Positions 38,305-47,033 of a stretch of 64,000 nt of DNA are shown here, one piece after another. The notes beneath the pieces were generated by a model. That model did not search any database, was not told where the DNA came from, and worked only from the letters and a program-made list of their open reading frames with translations. The stretch is from an uncultured Allosphingosinicella sp. (GTDB lineage Bacteria; Pseudomonadota; Alphaproteobacteria; Sphingomonadales; Sphingomonadaceae): assembly GCA_934539295.1 (NCBI GenBank), contig CAKTCN010000014.1:1-64000 (forward strand). Direction: 5' to 3'. Every line of letters begins with the position of its first letter. Position 1 is the first letter of the stretch. A program made the position numbers and the translations under genes.

Positions 38305-38817
38305 TTGTCCTTTCTGTCCCGCATCTTCGGCCGGCCGCGCGGCTGGGCGCGATACCAGCCCCTTTATGATGCCATCGTCCAGGTGAGCCGCGATCCCGCC
38401 TGGTACCTGGAGGGCGAGGTGCCGGACACCGTCACCGGCCGCTTCGACATGATCGCCGCCGTGTTTGCGATTGTCGTGGTACGAACCGAAAAGGAAGGCG
38501 CCGCCGGCGTCAGGGCCACCGCCATGCTGACCGAGATCTTCGTCGCCGACATGGACGGCAGTATCCGGCAACTCGGCATCGGCGACCTGATGGTGGGCAA
38601 GCATCTCGGCCGCATGATGGCCGCACTCGGCGGCCGCATCGGTGCGTTCCGTGACGTGGACGACCTGACACCGCCCGTACGCCGCAACATCTTCCATGAG
38701 GCGCCGCCGTCCGAGGATGCCGTGCATTTCGTGTCGGCGCGATTGGAAGCTTTTCGCACGCGCCTTGCCGCCGCACCTGCGGAACAGATTCTTGGCGGGA
38801 CGCTTCCTTCGCTATGA
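38305..38817 (+). CDS. Ubiquinol-cytochrome c chaperone family protein
   Basis: A 170-residue protein of the CBP3/UQCC1-like family that assists assembly of cytochrome bc1. Typical phrases: LYDAIVQVSRDPAWYLEGEVPD (in part), TVTGRFDMIAAVFAIVVVR, EIFVADMDGSIRQLGIGDLMVGKHL (in part) and GRMMAALGGRIGAF. The start is TTG at 38305. Its stop overlaps the next start (ATGA). The pairing with a DUF177 gene is common in alphaproteobacteria. Confidence 0.9.
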   Translation: MSFLSRIFGRPRGWARYQPLYDAIVQVSRDPAWYLEGEVPDTVTGRFDMIAAVFAIVVVRTEKEGAAGVRATAMLTEIFVADMDGSIRQLGIGDLMVGKHLGRMMAALGGRIGAFRDVDDLTPPVRRNIFHEAPPSEDAVHFVSARLEAFRTRLAAAPAEQILGGTLPSL

Positions 38818-39341
38818 GCCAGCCCGAATTCAGCCGCCCGATTCGCATCGACACGATCGGCAGCGCCCGTCGCGACATTGCGGTGGAGGCGGAGCCGGAG
38901 GAGCGCGAGGCGCTTGCCCGCCGCTTCGGCATCGCCGCCATCGACACGCTCTCCGCCAGGCTGGAGATCAGTCGCAACGGTGACGAGATACGCGCCACCG
39001 GCCGCCTCGAAGCCCGCGTCACGCAATCCTGCGTGGTGACGGAGGCGCCGGTGCCCGCCGCCGTGAACGAACCGTTCGACATCCTCTTCCGCCCCCAGCC
39101 TGCCATCGACGGCGCCGAGGAGGAGATCGAACTGATGGAAACCGACATGGACGTCGTCTTCTACGACGGCGGAGCGGTTGATGTCGGCGAAGCGGTCGCG
39201 GAAACGCTGTCGCTCAGCCTCGATCCCTACCCGCGCGCTCCGGATGCGGAGGAGGTGCTGAAAGCGGCAGGGGTCAAGAGCGAGGCAGAGGCAGGCGCCT
39301 TCGGTGCGCTTGCTGCGCTGAGAGACAAGCTCAAGCCGTGA
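38814..39341 (+). CDS. DUF177 (YceD-like) protein
   Basis: A 175-residue protein of the YceD/DUF177 family, linked to 23S rRNA or 50S accumulation. Seen: LEISRNGDEIRATGRLEARV (residues about 50-69), TQSCVVTEAPVPAAV and the acidic segment with DVGEAVAETLSLSLDPYPRA. It overlaps the chaperone gene by four bases. In many bacteria the next gene is rpmF, but here the convergent prsR gene follows after 30 bases. Confidence 0.88.
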   Translation: MSQPEFSRPIRIDTIGSARRDIAVEAEPEEREALARRFGIAAIDTLSARLEISRNGDEIRATGRLEARVTQSCVVTEAPVPAAVNEPFDILFRPQPAIDGAEEEIELMETDMDVVFYDGGAVDVGEAVAETLSLSLDPYPRAPDAEEVLKAAGVKSEAEAGAFGALAALRDKLKP

Positions 39342-39371
39342 CGCTATCTCTCGGTGCCAGGGCCGAGAGCC

Positions 39372-40736
39372 TCACGGCTGTAGATCATATTGCTTCATCA
39401 GGTCGTAAAGGGTCGGCCGGCTGATCCCCAGCAGCTTGGCCGCGCCTGATATGTTGTTGTCGGTGCGCGCCAGCGCCTGGCGGATCGCGCGCCGGTCCGA
39501 CTCTTCGCGGGCGGCCTTGAGGTTGACCGGCGCGCCCTCCGCCGAGCCGCTCGCCAGGTCGAGATCCTCGGCGCTGACGAACTTACCGTCCGCCATGATC
39601 ACCGCCCGCTTAATCCGGTTCTCCAACTCGCGCACATTGCCGGGCCACCGCCACGCATCGATCGAGGCCAGCGCGCCGGGACTGAGGCCCCTGACCTGCG
39701 GGTTCAGCTCGCGCGCGAACAGATGGACGAAATGGCGGGCGAGCAGGACGGCATCGCCATGCCGTTCCGCAAGCGATGGGATCTTCACCTCGATCTCCGC
39801 CAGCCGGTAGTAGAGGTCTTCGCGGAAACGCCCGTCGGCAATCATCGCGGGCAGGTTCTGGTGCGTCGCGCACACGATCCGTGTGTCGACCGCGATCGCC
39901 TTGCGCCCGCCCACGCGTTCGATCACGCGTTCCTGCAGGAAGCGCAGCAGCTTGACCTGCAAAGGCAGCGGAATGTCGCCCACTTCGTCCAGGAACAGGG
40001 TGCCGCCCTCGGCCAGCTCGATCTTGCCCTCGGTGGTCTTGATCGCGCCGGTGAACGCCCCCTTTTCATAGCCGAACAGCTCCGCCTCCAGCAGGTTTTC
40101 AGGGATGGCAGCACAGTTGATCGCGACGAACGCACCCCTTGCCCGGCCGCTCGCATGATGAAGCCCGCGGGCCAGCAATTCCTTGCCCGTGCCGCTCGCG
40201 CCCAGCAGCAGCACGGTGACATTGGTGTTGGCTACGCGTTCGATCATGCGCGCCACCTTCGTCATCTCGGGCGCGGCCGTGACCATGGTGCCGAGCACCG
40301 TGCGATCCGCGTCCGCGCGCTGTTCCAATCGCCGGTTCTCCGCCTCGATGTCGTGAAGCTGAAAGGCGCGGCGCACGATCAGGCCGAGCTGGTCGATATC
40401 GACCGGCTTCTGGTAGAAATCATAGGCACCCGACGCGATCGCCCGCAGCGCGCTTTCGCGGGCGCCATGGCCGGTCGCCACCACCACCTTGGTTTCGGGG
40501 CGAAGCGACAGGATGGTTTCCAACGTGGCGAAGCCCTCGCTCACGCCGTCGGGATCGGGAGGCAGGCCAAGGTCCAGCGTGACCACGGCTGGCTCTGCCG
40601 ACCGTACCAGGTCGACTGCGCCTTGCCTGTCCGGCGCGGTCAGCACCTCATAATCGTCATAGGCCCAGCGCAATTGCCGCTGCAGTCCCTCGTCATCCTC
40701 GACGATCAGCAGCTTGGGCCGGGCCGGGACGTTCAT
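39372..40736 (-). CDS. prsR: PrsR, sigma-54 activator response regulator
   Basis: A 454-residue NtrC-like regulator. Receiver: E13-D14-D15 pocket, phospho-acceptor D55 (TLDLGLPP) and K110. AAA+ domain: Walker A GASGTGKE (179-186) and the sigma-54 contact loop GAFTGA (226-231). C-terminal Fis-type helix-turn-helix ISGAAKLLGISRPTLYDLM. This matches the PEP-CTERM-box response regulator PrsR, paired with PrsK, whose gene overlaps by four bases. Targets are usually exopolysaccharide and PEP-CTERM/exosortase genes, which are not in this window. RpoN is encoded at 4.3-5.7 kb. Confidence 0.93.
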   Translation of the reverse strand: MNVPARPKLLIVEDDEGLQRQLRWAYDDYEVLTAPDRQGAVDLVRSAEPAVVTLDLGLPPDPDGVSEGFATLETILSLRPETKVVVATGHGARESALRAIASGAYDFYQKPVDIDQLGLIVRRAFQLHDIEAENRRLEQRADADRTVLGTMVTAAPEMTKVARMIERVANTNVTVLLLGASGTGKELLARGLHHASGRARGAFVAINCAAIPENLLEAELFGYEKGAFTGAIKTTEGKIELAEGGTLFLDEVGDIPLPLQVKLLRFLQERVIERVGGRKAIAVDTRIVCATHQNLPAMIADGRFREDLYYRLAEIEVKIPSLAERHGDAVLLARHFVHLFARELNPQVRGLSPGALASIDAWRWPGNVRELENRIKRAVIMADGKFVSAEDLDLASGSAEGAPVNLKAAREESDRRAIRQALARTDNNISGAAKLLGISRPTLYDLMKQYDLQP

Positions 40737-42736
40737 GCGCTGATCCTGTCGCTTTGGGGGGCGGCGGGCGCGTCAGCCCGCCTGAGAGAGATGGTGAAGC
40801 GGCTACCCTCGCCTTCGTGGCTCTCGACTTCCAGGCGCCCGCCCATGGCTGCAATCAGGCTGCGCGCCTCATATGCGCCGATGCCGAAGCCGGTGTCCTT
40901 GGTGGACAGGAAGGGCTTGAAGAGACTCACGCGAACGAATTCTTCCGACATGCCGCGGCCGCTGTCCCGCACTTCGATGGCGACCATCCCGTCCTCGCTG
41001 CGGCAGGACAACTGCACCGGCTGCCCCGCCGCGCTCGCCTCCATGCCGTTCTGGACGAGGTGCGCGACCGCCTGTTCCAGTCGCGCCCAATCCGCCAGCG
41101 CGTAGAGGGCAGGATCGCCAGACACCACCACCGGATGAATCCGCCGCTTGGCTTCGGCGACGGCGCCGAGGAGCGATCGGACCGGCAGTGGCCGCAACGG
41201 GCCCGCGTCGCCCCCACCTTCGCGCGCCAGGCGAGCGAGCAGGTCGTTCATCTTCTTCACCGACGCCTGCAAGGTAGCGATCATGTCGGCGCGGAATTCC
41301 GGATTGTCGGCGTGCCGCTCGGCATTGCGCGTGACGAGGCTGAGCTGGCTCACCAGATTCTTGATGTCGTGCATGATGAAGGCGAAGCGCCGATTGAACT
41401 CGTCGAAACGCCGCGCCTCTCCCAAAGCCTCCTGCCCTTGTGCCTCGGCAAGGTGGCTTGCGGCCTGGCTGCCCGCCGCCCTCAGCAGGTCGAAATCCTC
41501 CCAGTCGAGCGGTCGGTGCGGGCTCGGCGCCTCCAGCAGCACGAGACCCAGCAGGCGCTCGCCATGAACCAGCGGCACGCCAGCCCAGGCGTCACCAGCG
41601 CGAAGCATGTCGAAGGACGTTCCCCCGCCGGGCGGAGCCGCGAAGTCGATGATGAAGCCGGTGCGCGCCAGCCACTCCGCCGCCTCCGGTTGGGCGCCGG
41701 CGTCCACATCCGCCTCGCCGCGCCAGTTCCAGCGCGCGCCCGCGCGGAAATCGCCATCGCCTACCTGCAGCAGCATGCCGCCCGGCGATCCCGCCAGCTC
41801 CGCCAGCGCTTTCACCACGCGTTCGTCGACGCCCAAGGTCCCGGCCTGGCCGATGGTTCGCGAGAAACGCAGCCAGTCCTCGCGATAGTCGTAGCGATGT
41901 TCGAACAGGTGCTTGGCGATCAGCACGTGAATCCAAGCGCGCGCCTTGTCGGACGGAAGCAGCAGCAGCGCGCCGGCAAGCGTCACCAAGATGAGCGCGG
42001 CCTGCGCCAGCCTCACCCACTCGCCCTCGGCCGGAAGCGCGCGCGTGAGCGAGACGGTCAGCACGAAATAGCCGGCTAGTGCCACGAGCGACAGCGCACG
42101 GAACGTGGCGGTGCGCGACAATTGCACCCGCCACCCGCTGTTGCGCCGGGTAGCGACGGCGAACAGGGGCACGAGCATGACGGCGATAACACCCCGCAGC
42201 GCCAGCAGGTCGTTCACGGGCGCCCGCGTGACAGAGGCGACGGTGTAGAGGTGAAGGTCGAACCCCCACATGGCCGCAAGCGCCAGCGTAGGCAGCCGGA
42301 TGCCCCATCGCGAGGCACGCACCGCCTGCGCGTAGAGATTGTGGACAAGCACCAACGCACCGGCGGCGAGCACCGCGCCAATGCTGCTGCGTGCCACCGC
42401 GACCTGGTCGGGCGGCAGCACCGCACTGGCAACCTGCAGCCCTGCCAGCGCCGCGACTGCGGCATAGACGTAGCCGAGCGCGCGCGGACGTGCATCGCGC
42501 TGCACCGCGTACATGAAGGTGAGAAAGGCGATGTTACGCGCCGCCTCGGCAAGCTGGGCGAGCTGCGACGCGGGTGTCAGCGCCTGGGCGGCCGACCAAA
42601 GGGCCATGATGGTGAAGGCCGCGACCAGCGCCTGCGCGCGCCGGTCGTCGCCGCCATGCCGCCACGCCCAGAAGGCAAGCGCGCCATAGAGCAAAGCGGC
42701 GGCGAGATGCGCCCACAGCCCCAACGCAGCGATCAC
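40733..42736 (-). CDS. prsK: PrsK, XrtA/PEP-CTERM system histidine kinase
   Basis: A 667-residue membrane sensor kinase: roughly eight membrane helices in residues 1-275, a GAF domain (about 300-430), then the kinase core with the phospho-accepting His in FIMHDIKNLVSQLSLV and an ATPase domain ending RDSGRGMSEEFVRVSLFKPF and DTGFGIGAYEARSLI. This arrangement defines PrsK. Starts at a GTG (42736). Overlaps prsR by ATGA. The sensed signal is unknown. Confidence 0.92.
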   Translation of the reverse strand: MIAALGLWAHLAAALLYGALAFWAWRHGGDDRRAQALVAAFTIMALWSAAQALTPASQLAQLAEAARNIAFLTFMYAVQRDARPRALGYVYAAVAALAGLQVASAVLPPDQVAVARSSIGAVLAAGALVLVHNLYAQAVRASRWGIRLPTLALAAMWGFDLHLYTVASVTRAPVNDLLALRGVIAVMLVPLFAVATRRNSGWRVQLSRTATFRALSLVALAGYFVLTVSLTRALPAEGEWVRLAQAALILVTLAGALLLLPSDKARAWIHVLIAKHLFEHRYDYREDWLRFSRTIGQAGTLGVDERVVKALAELAGSPGGMLLQVGDGDFRAGARWNWRGEADVDAGAQPEAAEWLARTGFIIDFAAPPGGGTSFDMLRAGDAWAGVPLVHGERLLGLVLLEAPSPHRPLDWEDFDLLRAAGSQAASHLAEAQGQEALGEARRFDEFNRRFAFIMHDIKNLVSQLSLVTRNAERHADNPEFRADMIATLQASVKKMNDLLARLAREGGGDAGPLRPLPVRSLLGAVAEAKRRIHPVVVSGDPALYALADWARLEQAVAHLVQNGMEASAAGQPVQLSCRSEDGMVAIEVRDSGRGMSEEFVRVSLFKPFLSTKDTGFGIGAYEARSLIAAMGGRLEVESHEGEGSRFTISLRRADAPAAPQSDRISA

Positions 42737-42831
42737 GGTGCCGCCCTCAGGTCAACAGGTGTAATATCTTCCGACACATATTAGCATGTCGCTCAAACTT
42801 ACAAACAAAGGGTGAAGAGCCCGGGCGCTGG

Positions 42832-44139
42832 CTATTTCTTCGCCAGCACCTGGAGAGCGCCTGCCGTCATCGCCTCGGTCGCAGTGGCGATCACCGCTTC
42901 GGCATCGGGCGCCCAGAACGGGCTGTGCAGCGACGGCAGCTTGGCGGGATCTCCGCCCGCCTCCTGCCATTGCGCCTGCGGCACGCCACCGACCCAGAAG
43001 ATGAGGCTCTGCGCCTCCGGTGCGGCGATCACGTAGCGCCCGAAATCCTCGCCCACCATCGGCGGCGGCACCTGGCGCACCCGGTCGGCGCCGAACCGCG
43101 CGGCAAAAAGCTGCGCCGCCTCTTCGGTCAGCCCGCCCACGTTGACCGTGGCGGGCGTATAATCCTCGCGCACTGTCACCACCGGCATGCGGTCGTCCGG
43201 CACGCCGGCCGCGATGGCTTCACCGCGCGCGATGCGGGCGATGCCGTCCAGCAGCATCTTGCGCGTTTTCTCGCTATAGCTGCGCACCGTCAGCAGCAGC
43301 TTGGTCTCGTTGCCGATGATATTGTGGGTGGTGCCGCCCTGGAAGCTGCCCACCGTCACCACCGCCGCATCCTGCGGATCAAGCTCGCGGCTGACCAGGG
43401 TCTGGAGCGTGCCAACGATCCGCGCGGCGAGCACGATCGGGTCCTTCGCATTCTGCGGCACCGCGCCGTGCGCACCTACGCCGCGCACCGTCACATCGAC
43501 GCTGTCCACCGCCGCAAAGGCCGGCCCCGGCGTGTAGCCGATCGTGCCCGCGGGCAAGGATGCGCTGTCGTGGAAACCGAGCACGTGGCTGGGTTTGGGG
43601 AAGCGCGTGAACAGCCCCTCGTCCAGCATTGCCTTCGCGCCCTTGCCGACCTCTTCGCCGGGCTGCGCGATCATCACCAGCGTACCCGACCAGCGATCCT
43701 TCATTGCCGCCAACCGCCGCGCAGTGCCGACCCATGCGGTCATGTGCGTATCGTGGCCGCAGGCATGCATCACACCCGACTCAACGCCCGCCGGGCTGGT
43801 CGCGCGCACCTTGCTGGCGAAGGGCAGGCCCGTCTGCTCGGTCACCGGCAGCCCGTCCATGTCCGCGCGCAGCAGCAGCACCGGGCCGGGACCATTCTCC
43901 ATCACGGCCACCACACCCGTCTTGCCGACGCCGGTCGTCACCTCGAAACCGAGCTTCTTCGCCTCCGCGGCCAGCTTCGCGGCGGACTTCACCTCCTCCA
44001 TGCTGAGCTCCGGATTGGCATGGAGGTCGCGGTAGAGAGTCAGCAGCGACGGCATGTCAGCCGCCACTGCGTCCCGCAGCGGATCGGCTGCGGCCGGCAT
44101 AGCGGCCAGGGCCAGGGTGAGTGCAACCAGCGTCTTCAT
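42832..44139 (-). CDS. M20 family amidohydrolase, secreted
   Basis: A 435-residue peptidase/amidohydrolase with a signal peptide (LVALTLALAAMPAAA). The di-metal site is visible in HACGHDTHMTA and QPGEEVGKGAKAM, plus LRADMDGLPVTE and VPPPMVGEDFG. Related to IAA-amino acid/hippurate hydrolases and N-acyl-amino-acid carboxypeptidases; here it would act in the periplasm. The start at 44139 fits the signal peptide. A half-repeat (GTCATCCCGGGCGGGATTCC then GGGATCCAG, 44152-44180) lies just upstream. Confidence 0.9.
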   Translation of the reverse strand: MKTLVALTLALAAMPAAADPLRDAVAADMPSLLTLYRDLHANPELSMEEVKSAAKLAAEAKKLGFEVTTGVGKTGVVAVMENGPGPVLLLRADMDGLPVTEQTGLPFASKVRATSPAGVESGVMHACGHDTHMTAWVGTARRLAAMKDRWSGTLVMIAQPGEEVGKGAKAMLDEGLFTRFPKPSHVLGFHDSASLPAGTIGYTPGPAFAAVDSVDVTVRGVGAHGAVPQNAKDPIVLAARIVGTLQTLVSRELDPQDAAVVTVGSFQGGTTHNIIGNETKLLLTVRSYSEKTRKMLLDGIARIARGEAIAAGVPDDRMPVVTVREDYTPATVNVGGLTEEAAQLFAARFGADRVRQVPPPMVGEDFGRYVIAAPEAQSLIFWVGGVPQAQWQEAGGDPAKLPSLHSPFWAPDAEAVIATATEAMTAGALQVLAKK

Positions 44140-44251
44140 CTTTGCCCTTTCGTCATCCCGGGCGGGATTCCGGGATCCAGTTCCACTCCGGTTATGAGGA
44201 GAAGGCGCACCGCGGATCAAGCCCGGCGTCACGAGGGAAGAAGAGGAACGC

Positions 44252-44890
44252 TCAGACTTTCGGCACCAGCTCCAGCACGTCCAGCGTGGATTCGAAATGC
44301 GGATAAGGAAAGGCGATGCGCCAGCGCCGCTCGCCAACCAGTTCGACGACGCCTGCCATGTCGCGCTCCTCGTCGCGGCCATATTGCAGTGCCAGCCGCT
44401 CATCCCCGAGCTGGAGCGTACCCAGGAAGATCGATCGCCGCTCCGTGTCGGGCAGGATCAGCCCGATCGGCCGCTGCGATCCCGTCAGCTTGGCAAAGCT
44501 CAGCACGCCATTCTCGACCCCGATCCGGCAGTTGAAGGCAGGATAGGCGACGTAATCGAGCATGCCTGCGCTCCTGGCGCCGACCTTGATCACGCGGCAG
44601 GCATAATCGCCGGGCGGCGGTGACGCGCCCAACCGACCCGCATCGGGATCGAGCAGCACGCCCTCTCGCGCAATCTCGGCCGCATGGCCCGGCCGCGCCC
44701 TGGCGAGCGCTGCGACCCACGCCGTTCGCCACTCGCGAAGCCGCCGGCGATCGTCCGCCGTCGCGATCATGCGCCAGTCGAAGGCCGCGGGCGCCCCGGC
44801 CTGCGCCGGTACCGGCACCGTCTCGCGCTCCCCGCTTGCGCAGCCCGCAAGTGCCAGCAATGCGCAGATGGACGGCACGGCAAGCTTCAT
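44252..44890 (-). CDS. DUF4893 lipoprotein
   Basis: A 212-residue lipoprotein: signal peptide with lipobox LALAGC (C17), then the DUF4893 domain with DDRRRLREWRTAWVAALARA (in part), GDYACRVIKVG, YPAFNCRIGVENGVLSFAKLTGSQR (in part) and YGRDEERDMAGVVELVGE. Common in sphingomonads, function unknown. The ATG at 44890 was chosen because the signal peptide starts there. Stands alone between the M20 and bdhA genes. Confidence 0.85.
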   Translation of the reverse strand: MKLAVPSICALLALAGCASGERETVPVPAQAGAPAAFDWRMIATADDRRRLREWRTAWVAALARARPGHAAEIAREGVLLDPDAGRLGASPPPGDYACRVIKVGARSAGMLDYVAYPAFNCRIGVENGVLSFAKLTGSQRPIGLILPDTERRSIFLGTLQLGDERLALQYGRDEERDMAGVVELVGERRWRIAFPYPHFESTLDVLELVPKV

Positions 44891-44946
44891 CGACAACCTC
44901 TCCACCCCTGACGTGCCATAATGGCGGCGCCCTGCAAAGGGCCGGC

Positions 44947-45732
44947 CTATTGCGCGGTCCACCCGCCATCCATGGACAGGTTGGCGCCGGTGATCGACGA
45001 GGCTTCGTCCCGGCACAGGAACAATGCCAATGCGGCGACCTGGTCCACCGTCACGAACTGCTTGGTCGGCTGGGCGGCGAGAAGGACGTCGTTCATCACC
45101 TGATCGCGCGTCAGCCCGCGGGCCTTCATCGTGTCGGGGATTTGGTTCTCGACCAAGGGCGTCCACACATAGCCCGGGCTGATGCAATTCACCGTCACGC
45201 CATGCGCCGCGACTTCCAGCGCGGCGGTCTTGGTCAGCCCGGCAATGCCGTGCTTGGCCGCGACATAGGCCGACTTGTTCGGGCTCGCGACCAGGCTGTG
45301 GGCCGATGCGGTGTTGATGATTCGGCCCCAACCCTTCGCCTTCATGCCGGGCAGCGCCAGGCGCATGGTGTGGAATGCGGCGCTGAGGTTCAGCGCGATG
45401 ATGAGGTCCCATTTGTCGGGCGGGAATTGGTCGATCGGCGACACATGCTGCATGCCGGCATTGTTGACGAGGATGTCGATCGGCCCGAGCGCGGCCTCCG
45501 TTTCCTTCACCAAAGCCTCGATGGCGTCGGCTTTGGTGAGGTCCGCGCCATTATAGACGACTTCTGACCCGCTCGCCTGCTCCAGCCCCGCGCGGATGCG
45601 CTCGATCTCGGCCACGTCGCCGAAGCCGTTGAGCATCACCGACGCGCCTTCGCGCGACAGCGCCTCGGCAATGGCGAGCCCGATCCCCGACGTGGATCCG
45701 GTGACGAGTGCGGTCTTACCCTTCAGCAGCAT
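44947..45732 (-). CDS. bdhA: D-3-hydroxybutyrate dehydrogenase
   Basis: A 261-residue SDR that oxidises 3-hydroxybutyrate to acetoacetate with NAD+, in the mobilisation of polyhydroxybutyrate. Motifs: TGSTSGIGLAIAEAL, NNAGMQHVSPIDQFPPDKWD, INTASAHSLVASPNKSAYVA (in part), active-site YVAAKHG and ISPGYVWTPLVENQIPD, all specific to this enzyme. GGGAGAAG precedes the ATG at 45732. Divergent from the metallopeptidase gene. Confidence 0.94.
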   Translation of the reverse strand: MLLKGKTALVTGSTSGIGLAIAEALSREGASVMLNGFGDVAEIERIRAGLEQASGSEVVYNGADLTKADAIEALVKETEAALGPIDILVNNAGMQHVSPIDQFPPDKWDLIIALNLSAAFHTMRLALPGMKAKGWGRIINTASAHSLVASPNKSAYVAAKHGIAGLTKTAALEVAAHGVTVNCISPGYVWTPLVENQIPDTMKARGLTRDQVMNDVLLAAQPTKQFVTVDQVAALALFLCRDEASSITGANLSMDGGWTAQ

Positions 45733-45838
45733 GAACTTCTCCCTGGCAGCCGAACGCTGATCGCGGGCCAAGGTGCCCGATGCAACCTGCGAAGGCACCG
45801 AAGCATTAAGCATCCGACACGATCAGGAAAGTGAAGCC

Positions 45839-46726
45839 ATGGACCTCGACGACTATCGCACGAGTGACAATGTCCGCGATCTGGGCGTCGGCGGTGGCGG
45901 CGGCGGTGGTGGTTTCGGCGGCGGCGGGCTCGGCCTGGTCCTGGGCCTGATCGGCAGCCGCTTCGGCATCGGCGGCGTGATCGTGGTGGTGATCGGCGCC
46001 ATGCTGCTCGGCATGAACCCGTTCGGCGGCGGCGGCACCAGCAATGTCGTGTCGTCGGGACAGGGCACCGGCCAGACGGCGGCACAGGTCTGCGCCAATC
46101 CCACCAACCGCTTCTCCTGCCAGGTGCTGGCGAGCACCGAAGATACGTGGACGCGCGTCTTTGCCGAGAGCGGCCAGCAATATCGCCCGGCAGGCTTTCG
46201 ATTCTACCAGCGCGGCGTGCAGTCGGGCTGCGGCGCCGCCCAATCGGCCATGGGGCCGTTCTACTGCCCGACCGACAACAATATCTATCTCGACGCGACC
46301 TTCTATGACGAGCTCCAGAACCGCTTCGGCGCGGCCGGCGACTTCGCCCAGGCCTATGTGATCGCGCACGAGGTCGGCCACCATATCCAGCAGCTGACCG
46401 GCACGCTCGACCAGGCGAGCCGCGCACAATCTGCAGGCTCGCGGACCGAGTCCAATGCCACCCAGGTCCGCGTCGAGCTGCAGGCCGATTGCTATGCCGG
46501 CGTCTGGGCCGCCCGTAACCGCGACCGGCTGGAACCCGGCGACGTGGAGGAAGGGCTGCGCGCCGCCCAGGCGATCGGCGACGACACGCTGCAGAAGGCT
46601 GGACAGGGCTATGTCGTGCCCGAAAGCTTCACCCACGGCACCTCGGCACAGCGGCAGGCCTGGCTTCAGCGCGGCCTCCAATCGGGCGATCCCGCCGTCT
46701 GCGACACGTTCAGCGGCAACGTCTGA
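45839..46726 (+). CDS. Neutral zinc metallopeptidase, YpfJ family
   Basis: A 295-residue protein: Gly-rich cytoplasmic N-terminus, one membrane helix (IGGVIVVVIGAMLLGM), then the peptidase domain with the zinc motif VIAHEVGHHIQ, preceded by GPFYCPTDNNIYLDATF and followed by RVELQADCYAGVWA. Family PF04228; substrate not known. The ATG at 45839 matches family starts (MDLDDYRTSDNV). Confidence 0.92.
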   Translation: MDLDDYRTSDNVRDLGVGGGGGGGGFGGGGLGLVLGLIGSRFGIGGVIVVVIGAMLLGMNPFGGGGTSNVVSSGQGTGQTAAQVCANPTNRFSCQVLASTEDTWTRVFAESGQQYRPAGFRFYQRGVQSGCGAAQSAMGPFYCPTDNNIYLDATFYDELQNRFGAAGDFAQAYVIAHEVGHHIQQLTGTLDQASRAQSAGSRTESNATQVRVELQADCYAGVWAARNRDRLEPGDVEEGLRAAQAIGDDTLQKAGQGYVVPESFTHGTSAQRQAWLQRGLQSGDPAVCDTFSGNV

Positions 46727-46960
46727 GCCAAGCGGCGCCACGTTCGACCCTAACGTCTCCGGCTCGTTCGAGCTCAGTCCTGTCGCGGCCTGTCATTCTT
46801 CGCGACAGTAGAGGAGGCCGGCGGCGGCGGCGTGTGCACCGCGGGTTGCGGCGACGCAGCGGCCATCCTTCTCGCGCCGCCAAACTCGCATACTACCTAT
46901 TCACCAGGAGCATGACCGGCAAAGCGCGACACAAACTGTTACATAGCAGCAACATTCGCG
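46727..46960. other. Intergenic stretch before the siderophore receptor
   Basis: No coding frame or RNA gene is seen between the metallopeptidase stop and the iron-regulated promoter at 46961. The part up to about 46870 is GC-rich without a clear terminator; the rest becomes AT-rich towards the promoter. Confidence 0.5.
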
Positions 46961-46965
46961 TTGAC

Positions 46966-46989
46966 TGTAATGCGAATGAGTATCAATAG
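46966..46989. promoter_or_regulatory. Fur-box-like site in the receptor promoter
   Basis: TGTAATGCGAATGAGTATCA, followed by ATAG, carries the core TGCGAATGAGTATCA, which resembles alphaproteobacterial Fur boxes of the form TGCGAATGATTCTCA. It begins at the end of a TTGACT hexamer (46961-46966), where a repressor would block the promoter of the siderophore receptor gene. Confidence 0.6.
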
Positions 46990-47033
46990 CGCCCCCGATG
47001 CCCATCCAGAGGGTATGAGCAAAGGGGAAAACA

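Noticed and set aside
44152..44180. GTCATCCCGGGCGGGATTCC-type half palindrome before the M20 gene
   Set aside because: Resembles a common intergenic repeat but only one arm is present and no second copy occurs in the window, so it was not listed as a repeat.
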